DNA of 64,000 bases. Origin: Sipunculus nudus. Taxonomy: Eukaryota > Annelida > Sipuncula > Golfingiida > Sipunculidae. A program made the translations under genes and the position numbers. Numbering within the stretch: position 1 is the first letter of the stretch; each line of letters opens with the position of its first letter. The notes beneath the pieces were generated by a model that had not been told where the DNA came from, did not search any database, and saw nothing but the letters and a program-made list of their open reading frames with translations. The stretch covers positions 12,914,001 through 12,978,000 of the forward strand of contig CM049308.1 in assembly GCA_026874595.1 (NCBI GenBank), in the 5' to 3' direction. This document shows, piece by piece, positions 35,693-44,466 of the stretch.

Positions 35693-36994
35693 TCAGGTTT
35701 CCTGAAGGCCGGATTCAGTCTTTTCTTCAACACTTGTTTCCGTTGTACTTTCTTCAGTTATTTGAGATTCTTCTGATGGATTTTCGGCCTCCATTTCTTC
35801 TGTTTCGTCTTCAGCTTCTGATTCTGAGGTTGCGTATGTTGCTTGCGGGATCTGTTCCACTACTTCATATATCTTTTCTTTTGTGTTATGCAGCTTTATG
35901 GGATCACGTTCAGTCCATGAGTCAAACCAATCTTTGTATAACGGTTTTAAATCTTCCATGTGGTAATCGAGGTCGTCTGGGTGGATTGGTGTGTCCATTA
36001 GAAATTGAGCTACATAGGCAATGTTCCGTGCTTGTGTTTGTCGTAGGTCTTCATCGTAATCATTATACAGTACTGCTGCAGCCACCATATATATGAGTTG
36101 AGTTCCAGTGAAGTGTAGAGTCTGTACTTGTGCGTCTGCAGTCGTCTTCGGTGTTTCCGCTGCTTTTGATGGTTCCGTCTGTATTATTGGTGTCTGGCTC
36201 GTTTCTTGAGGTTCCGTGGGTTGTGATATTGCTTGGCAAGGAGGTGATGTCTTTTGTTGTGCTAGTTGACGATATTTTTTGTAGAAAGGGCACCCTCTGT
36301 AGGAAGTGGCGTGGTCCCCTTGACAGTTTGCGCATGTTTTCTGTGTTTTGGTACATTGATTTGTTCGGTGTTCAGGTGCTCCACAACGGTAGCATCTAGG
36401 CTTGTTTTGACATTCTCGGCTGTGGTGTCCCCATCCTGAGCAGCGGCCACAGAATGGATGAGTAATGGTCAGGTATTCTTCGGTTTTGAATAACTTGTAA
36501 CCGGCTTTTAGTCCATGTTGCAATGCGGAATCAGCATCTTCTCTGCTTGTCATGAGGACCTTGACTTTGTGAATGGGCGACTTTGTAGCTGAGCTATATA
36601 GGCGTATCACATCCTTGATTGAGTAGGTTTCTTCTAGCAGTGACTTTAAATCTTGGGTGTCCGTAGATGGGGGAACGCCTTTCATCACCACAGGAAATTC
36701 TGTAAGTTTGGTTGGTTTTACTCTCTCTCCTGATTTCTTACGTCTATGTTTCACCGTTGTAATCCCAGTGACGGTTTTGAATTTTCCATAACTTTTCCAC
36801 TCCGCCAGGTTCTTTAGGCGAGATCCGTCTATTGCCTTGGTGGGGTGTATATATAAGCTGTCTCTTGTTTTGGTAGCTGTGTCCAGAGTTATATCTGGAA
36901 AGGCCGCTTTTAAACTCCTATACAGTTGTACCGGGTCATTGAGGATATCTGGTGGGATACCCGAGACCAGGTAACCGTCCTCAGGCGAGGTCAT
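35693..36994 (-). CDS. Gag-like ORF1 protein of B1 (three zinc knuckles)
   Basis: A 433-residue protein starts at ATG 36992-36994 (MTSPEDGYLVSGIP). The open frame extends further upstream into the target duplication, but that part has no support. An N-terminal region conserved with B2 and B3 (PDITLDTATKTRDSLYIHPT) is followed by a PRE_C2HC-like segment (FPVVMKGVPP...) and three knuckles: CGRCSGWGHHSREC and CYRCGAPEHRTNQC (CX2CX4HX4C), then CANCQGDHATSYRGC (CX2CX3HX6C). This trio is typical of Jockey-clade LINE Gag proteins, including the Drosophila telomeric Gags. The C-terminal part is acidic and rich in E, T and S. Expected role: binds element RNA and directs the particle to its target. The frame is intact. 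Confidence 0.85.
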   Translation of the reverse strand: MTSPEDGYLVSGIPPDILNDPVQLYRSLKAAFPDITLDTATKTRDSLYIHPTKAIDGSRLKNLAEWKSYGKFKTVTGITTVKHRRKKSGERVKPTKLTEFPVVMKGVPPSTDTQDLKSLLEETYSIKDVIRLYSSATKSPIHKVKVLMTSREDADSALQHGLKAGYKLFKTEEYLTITHPFCGRCSGWGHHSRECQNKPRCYRCGAPEHRTNQCTKTQKTCANCQGDHATSYRGCPFYKKYRQLAQQKTSPPCQAISQPTEPQETSQTPIIQTEPSKAAETPKTTADAQVQTLHFTGTQLIYMVAAAVLYNDYDEDLRQTQARNIAYVAQFLMDTPIHPDDLDYHMEDLKPLYKDWFDSWTERDPIKLHNTKEKIYEVVEQIPQATYATSESEAEDETEEMEAENPSEESQITEESTTETSVEEKTESGLQET

Positions 36995-37056
36995 GATAAT
37001 AGTTGTGCGAGCGCGCTGTTGACACGTCTTGTCTAAACGAACACTAATACACGACT

Positions 37057-37071
37057 GCGGCCCCGGCCTAG
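37057..37071. repeat. Target-site duplication of B1, right copy
   Basis: GCGGCCCCGGCCTAG, identical to 35209-35223. Confidence 0.88.
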
Positions 37072-37083
37072 TTGCCATGGCTT
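37072..37083. repeat. Target-site duplication of A1, left copy
   Basis: TTGCCATGGCTT is repeated at 43381-43392. The empty site TGCCATGGCTTGACCTG is present at 60127-60143. Confidence 0.88.
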
Positions 37084-37299
37084 CCATCCATAACCGTTAC
37101 ACCGCTCAGGCAATAACTAGGGTTTCTACGCCGCAGTTTTGCCTCTTCGGGTCCCCCTCATTCTGCACTGAGGTCGCCAGAACTGACACGCCAGCTAGCC
37201 AGCTAGGTCCGGCCCGCCCTCGCCAACCGTCAACCACCGAGGAATCCCCCAGGTGTTCCGGGAGCCTGAGCCTCGCAACCTGCCAGTAATGTCCGAGCG

Positions 37300-37536
37300 C
37301 TACCGGCCTGCCCCTGGACTATTCGCAGTCCCGTCATGAGCCTTGTCCCTTTCGACCAGGTACAGCTCTCGTTCGATCGGAGCCTTCTCGGGAGCCTTCT
37401 CGGGAGCCTTCTCTGGTGCTTTTGCCATCATGTCTTGAGCCTTGTCCCTGCTGGTCCTGACCGGGCCCCCGGTTATTATGACGTCTTGGAGCCTTGTCCC
37501 TGATCCTTTCGGGATCCCCGTAACTTTTTCCACCAA
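37300..37536 (-). other. Short conserved frame in the A1 3' region
   Basis: A 78-codon frame with an EKAP triplet repeat (from 12-bp repeats at about 37381-37415) is kept in both A1 and A2 with one or two changes. Because the two copies are very young, conservation is no evidence for coding. It may simply be part of the 3' untranslated region. Confidence 0.2.
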
Positions 37537-37727
37537 ACGGCTGGCTCTACAGGGCCAGGTTCCATACTGCCGGCAACAGGCTGGCCTACTCTTCTATCGA
37601 AAAACAGTATGGGGTCTTTTACGTGCCCGTCCCCTTCTGGACACGGGACCGCCATTTAACGTCCTCATCCGATGGACGGCCCGTGTTTGTCTTTTGCAGG
37701 CGGGCGCTGCGGTGCCCCGGAGCCTTT

Positions 37728-40517
37728 CTACCCTTCCCCCACTTTCTCTAGTGGGGTGATAATACTGGGTTTCCGTCTGCCACTGATCTTTTGCCAGTCG
37801 AGCCACATTTTGAGGTCTTTATAAAACTTCTCTTGCTTCACCTTTTCGACATAGCCTTTGCTCAACCTTAGTATGTGGTCGCTCACATACTCTATATCTG
37901 CCTTCTCGTGAAGCACAGATATCCGCGTGCGGGGCGGGAGTCTCAAGGCCGTCCTTAAGGCTCTGTTTTGAAGCCGTTGAAGTTTTTTAATATGGTGCTC
38001 TTTGGCGGTGATCAGGGCTATGCAGCCGTATGTCATAACCGGTCTGATCCAGGCTTTATAAAGGTATATCAAACTTTGGGTAGACATGCCTCCTGATCCT
38101 GCTTTTAGCACTCTTAAGCAGTTGAGTCTCGCTTTGACCCTCTGTTCGATATCCTCTATATGAGCCGCCCATGTGAGTCTCTTATCAACCGTCAGACCCA
38201 GAAATTTTATCTGGTCTGTGAATTGAATTGGTTCCCCGGCCAATTTCAGTTCTGGCGCTTTGCCGGCCTTACTGCCTTTCAGGTGCCTACCGAATTTGCA
38301 AGCCTGCGTTTTTGTCGCATTGACTCTTACTCGCCATTTGGCGCACCACTTTGTCACCTCGTCTAGACCGGCCTGTAACCTGGGTACTGCCCTCTTGCTA
38401 TGTGTCCATAGCGCAGTGTCGTCCGCAAATTGGCTCGTCGCCCCCGTGCGGACCCCTCCTTTCTCGGACAGGCTAGGCATGTCGTTGACGAATATGACAT
38501 AGAGCAGCGGGCTGAGAGCTGAGCCCTGCGGTGTGCCTGCGGCGGGTTCGATCTCATGCGACTTAGCGTCACCTACTCTGACCCATAGCTTCCTGTCACT
38601 TAGGAAGGACGAGAGGAGCCTCACAATGCGAGTCGGTAGTTTTGCCTGCGTTGCGATCTTATACCTTAGACCATCCCGCCATACTGCGTCGAAGGCTTTC
38701 TCGACGTCTAGGAATACACCTATAGTATCATTAGATCGCTGCAGGCATTGTCCCACCGACTGCGTCAACCTGAACAGTTGGTCATTTGTCGACCTGCCCT
38801 TACGGAACCCGCTCTGATTCGGGTTAAAGAATTTTGCTTCCTCCAAGTGACCACTGATCCTGCCAGCCAGTATTCGTTCCAGCACTTTGCCCAGAATTGG
38901 CAGTAGGCTGATGGGTCGGTAGCTTTTCGGCAGCGAGTGATCCTTTCCCGGCTTCGGGATCATGATCACGTTCGCTCTTTTCCATGCCCTTGGGAAGTAC
39001 CCCAGTTTCAGACACGCGTTGAACACAGAAGTGAGCGCTTCCAGCCCTTCCTCCGGTAGGTTAATCAGCACTTCCCTGGTGAGGCCGTCCTCCCCCGGGG
39101 CTTTTCTGCTTTTGAGTTTTTTCAGCTTCCTGCTGACTTCCGCTTTTGAGATCGCTCTCAGTAGCGGCTCGTCCTCTGCTGTCTGAGCGTAGCAGCTCTC
39201 TACCCTTGCCAGAGGCGAGTATAACTCGTTTGCACCTTGTCTTACGTGCCGATCAACCTCCTCCTGTGTTTGGTCGTCGAACTGGGGTCCCGTCGGGACC
39301 TTGTGTATGTTCCGGAGCGTCTCCGCGAACAAATTTGCCTTGTCCTTTTCTGTACTAGCCACCTTTCCCATCGGGCCTGTGAGGTCTGTAGTTCCGACCG
39401 ATGGTTTGTTCAGCGAGCCCGTGTATTGGCGGACCTGTCGCCAAAATTCGCCCACTGATATTCTGTGGTCCATACCGCTCGTGAACTTGTACCATTCCGC
39501 CTTTTTCTGGGCTTTTATTGCATTTTTCACCTCCCGACTAATAGCATTGTATTGGGATTTTAACTCCTCTGTTCGGAGTTGGATCTGAAGCCTTCTGATC
39601 CTCCTTCTTTCCCTTACAAGTGCTTTAATCGTTGGGGTGAATGACCACCAGTTACGGTTTTTCCTTTCCACCATCGGACACGCTCGGTCCAGGCAATCTC
39701 GCATTTCAGAGGTCAGTTTGTCGACTAGGGTGTCGATTCCTTCTGGGGTCGATGGTTCAGCGATACCTCGGAGCCTGTCTGCCAATTCATTTTTAAAGAG
39801 CCTCCAGTTTGCCTTTCTCCAAGGCCTCACCATTTTGGGTGGCTTTCTGTTCGCTCTCCAATCGAGCTCTAAATGAATTGGCATGTGATCGCTGCCTATA
39901 TCTTCCCCTACATGAAATTTACTGACCAGTCCTACCTCGGGCGATACGATTGCCAGATCGAGTATGTTCGTTCCACCGGTCGTGGGGTTCACCCTGGTCG
40001 GGCTCCCATCGTTCATTATCACCATACCGTACCGATCTATGCAATCCATCAGTGCTTTCCCGTTCAGATTAGAGGATCTGCTGCCATACGAGGTGTGTGG
40101 GGCATTTAGGTCCCCTAACACCACGTAGTGGCTGCTGTTCCTCTTAATCTTGTCAAAGAGTTGTGCCCTGGGCCGTGACTGTGGCGGGTTGTAATATACT
40201 ATTACATCGATTGCCGGGTCGCCGCTGTGGACAGGTTCAACTCTAACCGTTAGAGCTTCTATGTCCATCCTTCCTAGCCAGTTTGTTTGGCGGTATACTA
40301 GGTTCTCTTTGATCAAGAGAGCCACTCCGCCTCCCATATTACCGTCTGGCCGTCCCCTGTGTAGCAGGTTATAGCCGGTGAAGGAAACGTTTCTGGTCAG
40401 CTTAGACTCGCTGATAGCCATGATATCTACGGAATGCCTGTGGATATAGTTGAGTATCTCTAACCTCCTTCCATACAGGCCATTCACGTTTGCGTGGCAT
40501 AGTTTGAGCTTAACCAT
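37728..40517 (-). CDS. A1 ORF2: APE endonuclease and reverse transcriptase
   Basis: A 929-residue polyprotein starts at ATG 40515-40517, which overlaps the ORF1 stop as ATGGTTAA. Upstream codons in the same frame overlap ORF1 and have no separate support. The endonuclease has HANVNGL, SESKL, GDLNAPH (135-141) and SDH (209-211). The reverse transcriptase has SYRPISLLP (from 532), FLDVEKAFDAVW, GTPQGSALSPLLY (from 661) and the catalytic FADD (697-700). The set fits the Jockey group. In Bombyx SART1 an overlapping stop/start couples ORF2 translation to ORF1 by termination-reinitiation, and the arrangement here suggests the same. It would nick target DNA and copy element RNA in the nucleus. Only two residue differences from A2 were noticed. 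Confidence 0.93.
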   Translation of the reverse strand: MVKLKLCHANVNGLYGRRLEILNYIHRHSVDIMAISESKLTRNVSFTGYNLLHRGRPDGNMGGGVALLIKENLVYRQTNWLGRMDIEALTVRVEPVHSGDPAIDVIVYYNPPQSRPRAQLFDKIKRNSSHYVVLGDLNAPHTSYGSRSSNLNGKALMDCIDRYGMVIMNDGSPTRVNPTTGGTNILDLAIVSPEVGLVSKFHVGEDIGSDHMPIHLELDWRANRKPPKMVRPWRKANWRLFKNELADRLRGIAEPSTPEGIDTLVDKLTSEMRDCLDRACPMVERKNRNWWSFTPTIKALVRERRRIRRLQIQLRTEELKSQYNAISREVKNAIKAQKKAEWYKFTSGMDHRISVGEFWRQVRQYTGSLNKPSVGTTDLTGPMGKVASTEKDKANLFAETLRNIHKVPTGPQFDDQTQEEVDRHVRQGANELYSPLARVESCYAQTAEDEPLLRAISKAEVSRKLKKLKSRKAPGEDGLTREVLINLPEEGLEALTSVFNACLKLGYFPRAWKRANVIMIPKPGKDHSLPKSYRPISLLPILGKVLERILAGRISGHLEEAKFFNPNQSGFRKGRSTNDQLFRLTQSVGQCLQRSNDTIGVFLDVEKAFDAVWRDGLRYKIATQAKLPTRIVRLLSSFLSDRKLWVRVGDAKSHEIEPAAGTPQGSALSPLLYVIFVNDMPSLSEKGGVRTGATSQFADDTALWTHSKRAVPRLQAGLDEVTKWCAKWRVRVNATKTQACKFGRHLKGSKAGKAPELKLAGEPIQFTDQIKFLGLTVDKRLTWAAHIEDIEQRVKARLNCLRVLKAGSGGMSTQSLIYLYKAWIRPVMTYGCIALITAKEHHIKKLQRLQNRALRTALRLPPRTRISVLHEKADIEYVSDHILRLSKGYVEKVKQEKFYKDLKMWLDWQKISGRRKPSIITPLEKVGEG

Positions 40518-42540
40518 GACGTCCCCCCACCGACTTCTTAAAACCGTTGCTACCGGCCTTTTTGGATTTGGGCTGCCTATAGCTGCCCTTATCCTTTTTG
40601 GATGATGCGTTACTGGCTGATACCGATCGAGCTCTCGGCTCCTCACGGTCCTTTTCCGTTCCTCTGTCCGACAGCGCCGTCCACGACAATTCTAGGCCTA
40701 GGTGCCTAGTAGCCGACTTCTTCACCACTGTTACGGCCCGTTCTCTGGGCTCATCGACTTTCGCCAGCTTCAGCGTTTCTGTGATCACTTCACAGAGAAA
40801 CTTTATCAGTTTCTCTGGGTTGACCTCTAGCATAGCCTGGCTTTCAGCCACGGCTTGCTCCTCCGCCGGAGCTACCCCCTTTTCCGTTACATTGCGGTTT
40901 TTGGCCGCGGCCCGCCCTCCGGCAAGCCTGGTGGACGTGCTACCGCTAGCCACGACCTGCCCCCTTTCGGGAGCGGGAGCCTTCTGGGTCCTTACAGCCT
41001 CTGAGGCCGTGGGTCCCCGGGAGCCTCTGGTGATTTTGGCGTAGGTCACGCCAGTCTGGTGGGCTTTACCTTTCCTGCCTTCCGCGCTCTTGCTGGTCGG
41101 CTTCCCTTCAGTGCCGTGTTTAGCCGTTGTCGGCCTCTGCCGGGCACCTTTGAAGGCTGTACAGCCCCTGTACATCGCCCTGTGGTCGCCCCCGCAGTTT
41201 GCACATTTTGGCTTGCTCTTGTCGGCTGCCCTTCGACAATCTTTGGCATAGTGGCCTGCCTCGCCACAGTGCCTGCACCTGCCAGCCTTAGTGCATACTT
41301 TGGCCGTGTGCCCGAACTGGTAGCAGTTCAGGCACTGGATCGGCTCTACGGCCTTCCGGAAAGCCTCGCAGCGTATACGCTCGCTCCCGTACCTGAACCC
41401 GTGCTCGAGTGCCCTCGTAGCGCTCTCGCTCTGCTGGAAGTGCACGAGCACCTTCCACACCGGCTTTTTTCCGTGCCTGAGCCGCACGACCTCTTTGGCT
41501 TTTAAGCCCTGTTCATTTAACTCCGCCATGATCTCTTCTGTTGAGATATGCGGGCTCATTCCTCTGGCCACCACCGATGTTTGTTGGGTGCCCTCTGGTT
41601 TGGCTTGCTTGCTGCCCCGTGCAAGCTCCACCACTACCTTGGGCCCCGCCTTGATCAGTGGGCGCCAGTCGGGCCTGGCTTCCCTTGCTGTTTCGGGGAG
41701 CGTGACCACCATTACTCCCCTGTCGAACTTTGTCTTACAGGCGGAGGTGCCCGTGCACTCCGTCACCAGCCTGTTCATTTTTCTACTGTTCTGCCTGAGG
41801 GCCGCCGGTAAGCCCCTGACCCAGTACCGAGCCAAGCCCTCTTTCTCCTGGTCAGCCACCTTACCTTCCGGCTGGCCGTTCTCCGTGCTCCCTGTCCGTA
41901 CAGGCGAGCTTCGGGTCGGAGTTCCGTCCGCTGCTTGATTAACCCGGGTCCCCGGTTTGGTGGGCGACCCGCTATCACCTGAGCGGACTGGATTAGAGGG
42001 CGTCGATCTCTCGATCGAGCTCGGGGACAGTGTCCTGAGAACCGTCGGCCACTCAGGCGATCCCACGTCTATGATTGGAGACCCCGACCGTTCGGGCGTC
42101 CCCGCCTTGTCCGGCCCCGGGACCTCCGGGGTGACCACTCCCGGGGTCTGCGGGGTTACCACTACCCTGTATGACTCGTTGCCCCTCTCGGGGGAGTCAT
42201 CGAATAGCTCGAAACTGGCGTCCCCTGTCGGGGTGGCCGGTACCGAGCTCGGGGAACCCAGCGTAGAGCTTGGCGAGTTCGATGCCCCTTGCATCGCTCC
42301 CTCGCCTGCTGGGCTCTGTGAGGCCGAACCCTTGTTCGCGCCTCGACCCTCCATCTCGGTCCGCACGTCCGCCGCCTGCGCTCTACCGATGCTCTCCGTG
42401 ATGAGCCCCGTAATCATCTGGAGGGCGTCAGGCCCGTGCCTTGCTGCCTGCTGCAGCCCACCTGTGATCTGGGTGAGACCCGGGATCACTTCTCTTTCCC
42501 TCTGAGAAAGCACCAACAGCCTGGTAAGTGCTTCCGCCAT
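40510..42540 (-). CDS. A1 ORF1: Gag-like protein (three zinc knuckles)
   Basis: A 676-residue protein starts at ATG 42538-42540. The N-terminal third is low-complexity, rich in S, P, G and T, and probably disordered. The middle has a PRE_C2HC-like region (ARGMSPHISTEEIMAELNEQ) leading to knuckles CLNCYQFGHTAKVC and CRHCGEAGHYAKDC (CX2CX4HX4C) and CANCGGDHRAMYRGC (CX2CX3HX6C). The C-terminal part is basic. It is expected to coat element RNA and deliver it to the nucleus. About seven residues differ from the A2 copy, none in the knuckles. It is longer than the B-type Gags and only distantly similar to them outside the knuckles. Confidence 0.9.
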   Translation of the reverse strand: MAEALTRLLVLSQREREVIPGLTQITGGLQQAARHGPDALQMITGLITESIGRAQAADVRTEMEGRGANKGSASQSPAGEGAMQGASNSPSSTLGSPSSVPATPTGDASFELFDDSPERGNESYRVVVTPQTPGVVTPEVPGPDKAGTPERSGSPIIDVGSPEWPTVLRTLSPSSIERSTPSNPVRSGDSGSPTKPGTRVNQAADGTPTRSSPVRTGSTENGQPEGKVADQEKEGLARYWVRGLPAALRQNSRKMNRLVTECTGTSACKTKFDRGVMVVTLPETAREARPDWRPLIKAGPKVVVELARGSKQAKPEGTQQTSVVARGMSPHISTEEIMAELNEQGLKAKEVVRLRHGKKPVWKVLVHFQQSESATRALEHGFRYGSERIRCEAFRKAVEPIQCLNCYQFGHTAKVCTKAGRCRHCGEAGHYAKDCRRAADKSKPKCANCGGDHRAMYRGCTAFKGARQRPTTAKHGTEGKPTSKSAEGRKGKAHQTGVTYAKITRGSRGPTASEAVRTQKAPAPERGQVVASGSTSTRLAGGRAAAKNRNVTEKGVAPAEEQAVAESQAMLEVNPEKLIKFLCEVITETLKLAKVDEPRERAVTVVKKSATRHLGLELSWTALSDRGTEKDREEPRARSVSASNASSKKDKGSYRQPKSKKAGSNGFKKSVGGRHG

Positions 42541-42546
42541 TCTTTT

Positions 42547-43020
42547 ATTCAGTGCCCTCTCACTGAATTGTCTAGATATACTCCCGCTCGGGCAGTATGT
42601 TGGTTTCCCGACCTTTCTCGATATATTCCTTTTGGGAATATATCGGGCTTTTCCTCTCGCCCTTTTTGACCTCGCTCTTCTGTCGGGTCTTATTATTTTA
42701 TTCCCGTTCGGGCAATAAAATAATTTTGGATTCTCTCTCCGCCTCCTGCCTCTATTTTCGCCCCGATTGCTCGTACCTGTTCAGGCTACGATTTCTCTTT
42801 TCAGTAGATTGGTTGTTTCCAGAGCGTGGAAGACAACTTATCTTCAGATGATCCGTGAGCCAACGAGCCGAGAGCGGGCTCTATTCAGCAGTTTTTACCC
42901 AGAGCCGGGCTTAAAACTGTGAGCTTTGTGGACGGTCGGGCCGAGAGCTAGCCCTTGAGCCGAGAGCAGGCTCAATGAATGAGTTAATTAACTGTACCGA
43001 GAGCGGGTATCTGTTAATTA
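42547..43020 (-). other. Hairpin cluster in the A1 leader
   Basis: At least eight stem-loops lie between ORF1 and the 5' end. Near ORF1 they include TTCAGTG-CCCTCT-CACTGAA, ATACT...AGTAT, CGATATATTCC...GGAATATATCG and ATTATTTTATT...AATAAAATAAT. Further upstream are GAGCC-GAGAGC-GGGCTC (42865-42881), a TTTTNACCC stem with loop AGAGCC (42889-42918), GGGC-CGAGAGCTA-GCCC (42938-42954), TTGAGCC-GAGAGCA-GGCTCAA (42955-42975) and a long stem with loop GAGAGC (42984-43020). The loop is nearly constant while the stems differ. Confidence 0.75.
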
Positions 43021-43175
43021 GTTCTTTGTAGGTTTCACCTACCCCGGAGCCAACAAGAAAATTCGAAAAAGTGATACTTTACCTGATTCCCCTAAAGTAA
43101 CCTTAACTTATAGAACTAAGCCCTAGCTAAGATGCACTTGTTTGGGGATGGTAGTACTGAAAAGCTGAAAAAGAT

Positions 43176-43200
43176 AGACTAGTCCTAAAGAGGACTGTTG
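43176..43200. other. AGTCCTAAAGAGGACT palindrome in the A1 leader
   Basis: TAGTCCTAAAGAGGACTGTT is shared with the P units (about 32956, 32989, 46686 and 46712), although A and P are otherwise unrelated. Confidence 0.7.
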
Positions 43201-43380
43201 TGGGTGGCTCCTATCACCAGTCTCGCTAATCACTAATGTGAATAGCTTGACTGGGAAGTTAGGCGCCAGTGAGTCTGCTGTGTCTCCGCGTCTCTGTCCA
43301 CTTGACTAATTAGGCGGTGGTGGTCTAATTAGAGTTGCTCCCAGGCACGTCCGTTCTCCACGGCTGCTGGGAATGCAATG

Positions 43381-43392
43381 TTGCCATGGCTT
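43381..43392. repeat. Target-site duplication of A1, right copy
   Basis: TTGCCATGGCTT, identical to 37072-37083. The backbone resumes after it with GACCTGTTGG. Confidence 0.88.
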
Positions 43393-44226
43393 GACCTGTT
43401 GGTTGATTATTGTGTTTTGTAGTATGTAAAACAGGGGATGCCAGCTGCAGCGGGGTAAGTTGTGTACCCGCCGCAGCTAGGATCCGATGTTTGATTGATG
43501 GTCTGGGTGTTTTTTCTAATTTTCTGGGCCTGATATTTCTTATGGTTTTTATTATTTTTCGACGTTATTTCGTGAAACTCGGGAATGGATAAAGTTTAGT
43601 GTGTCCTGTTAATTTGGAGTTTCTATTACTATTTTAAGTGCGTAAATTTTGTTCCTGAAATTTGTACGGGCCGATGTTCAGTAACTAATTTGTGTGGAGG
43701 GATGGGATGTCTTAGGGGTCAATTAATGTAGGTTGCGGCCCCTACTTAGTGCCTTGGCCTGACCTGTTAATTGATGTTTAATGCGTGTTGTTTACCAAAC
43801 AGGGGATGCCAGCTGCAGCGGGATAAGCATTGTTCCCGCCGTAGCTAGGATCCGATGCTTAGTTGATGGTCGGGCCGGTTTTTACTGATTTTGGCATTAA
43901 TTTTTTTTTCCAAAATTTCTATTTTTATTTGCCGAAACTTCTTAATGTTTAAGTCTAGGGCGGGTTCTGTGGGTTTTGAGGGAATTGGGGTTGTATTTTA
44001 TTTTCTAGTTTGTTAATTTGGTTGCTAAAGTTGGTACGGGGCGTTGTTTCGCTTATAAATTTTGGAGGGTCGGGGAGTGATTTTTCTTTAGTTTTGAACC
44101 TTATGTAAACTCGTTAATATTTGGTTTTTAATTTAGAAATTTGGGGGAGTGGAAGATTTTAGAAAGTTCTTTAGGTTTTCGCTATAATTTTGGGCTTTGG
44201 GGAATAATAGGTTGGTTAATTTTGGG
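43393..44226 (-). repeat. Backbone blocks u2 and u3 (first copy)
   Basis: u2 (43393-43760) and u3 (43761-44226) are diverged repeats of each other and of u1. Each starts GACCTGTT, has the GGGGATGCCAGCTGCAG hairpin 40-50 bp in (43434-43485; 43802-43853), and u1 and u2 end near GCGGCCCC. They are noncoding. On the minus strand each hairpin lies near the 3' end, as in C, so each block may be the 3' remnant of a C-like LINE. Confidence 0.7.
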
Positions 44227-44238
44227 GGTGAAATGGAT
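44227..44238. repeat. Target-site duplication of B2, left copy
   Basis: GGTGAAATGGAT is repeated at 46020-46031. Confidence 0.85.
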
Positions 44239-44261
44239 GAACTGAACTGAAACATGTATTT

Positions 44262-44336
44262 TACTTCCTCAGACACACATGGTTGAGCCGGACTAAGTCC
44301 GACGTCCCAGTGGTCTCTTTAGAAGAATTTTGAATT
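44262..44336 (-). other. 3'-terminal RNA fold of B2
   Basis: The outer stem is CTTC/GAAG where P and B1 have AGTC/GACT. It keeps AGAC/GTCT, the CTCTTTA strand and an inner hairpin CGGACTAAGTCCG. The paired changes support a real RNA structure. Confidence 0.7.
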
Positions 44337-44466
44337 TAGTCCAAAAAATCCCGTGATGTTATTCAGGGAAAATCGTTGGTCACGTTCGCTGAAGTCTGAC
44401 AAATAGCCGTGGTGGACTCTATGGTGTTTTGGTATCTTCCTCGGAGTAAATGCTAATTTTCAAGGT

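Larger units (their letters stand above)
35224..37056 (-). mobile_element. B1: gag-only non-LTR retroelement
   Basis: This 1.83-kb element lies between 15-bp duplications. Its 5' end (minus strand) begins AGTCGTGTATTAGTG, followed by a 62-nt leader, one gag-like ORF (35693-36994), about 380 nt of 3' untranslated sequence, a folded terminus (35244-35310) and a (TCTAG)n tail. No endonuclease or reverse transcriptase frame is present, and there is no room for a lost one between the ORF and the conserved 3' fold. It therefore looks like a complete gag-only unit and not a deleted LINE. It sits at exactly the same target site as B3. Confidence 0.85.
37084..43380 (-). mobile_element. A1: full-length Jockey-like LINE
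   Basis: This 6.3-kb element lies between perfect 12-bp duplications. From the 5' end (43380): an 840-nt leader rich in hairpins, ORF1 (40510-42540), ORF2 (37728-40517) and a 644-nt 3' untranslated region ending GTTATGGATGG with no poly(A). Both ORFs are intact. It is about 99% identical to A2 (52497-58806), which sits at a different target, so the family moved recently and may still be active. It is GC-richer than the surrounding backbone. Confidence 0.92.

Noticed and set aside
40598-42505. Plus-strand frames of 147-182 codons opposite A1 ORF1, with identical frames in A2
   Set aside because: These are antisense shadows of the GC-rich ORF1 with no independent support.
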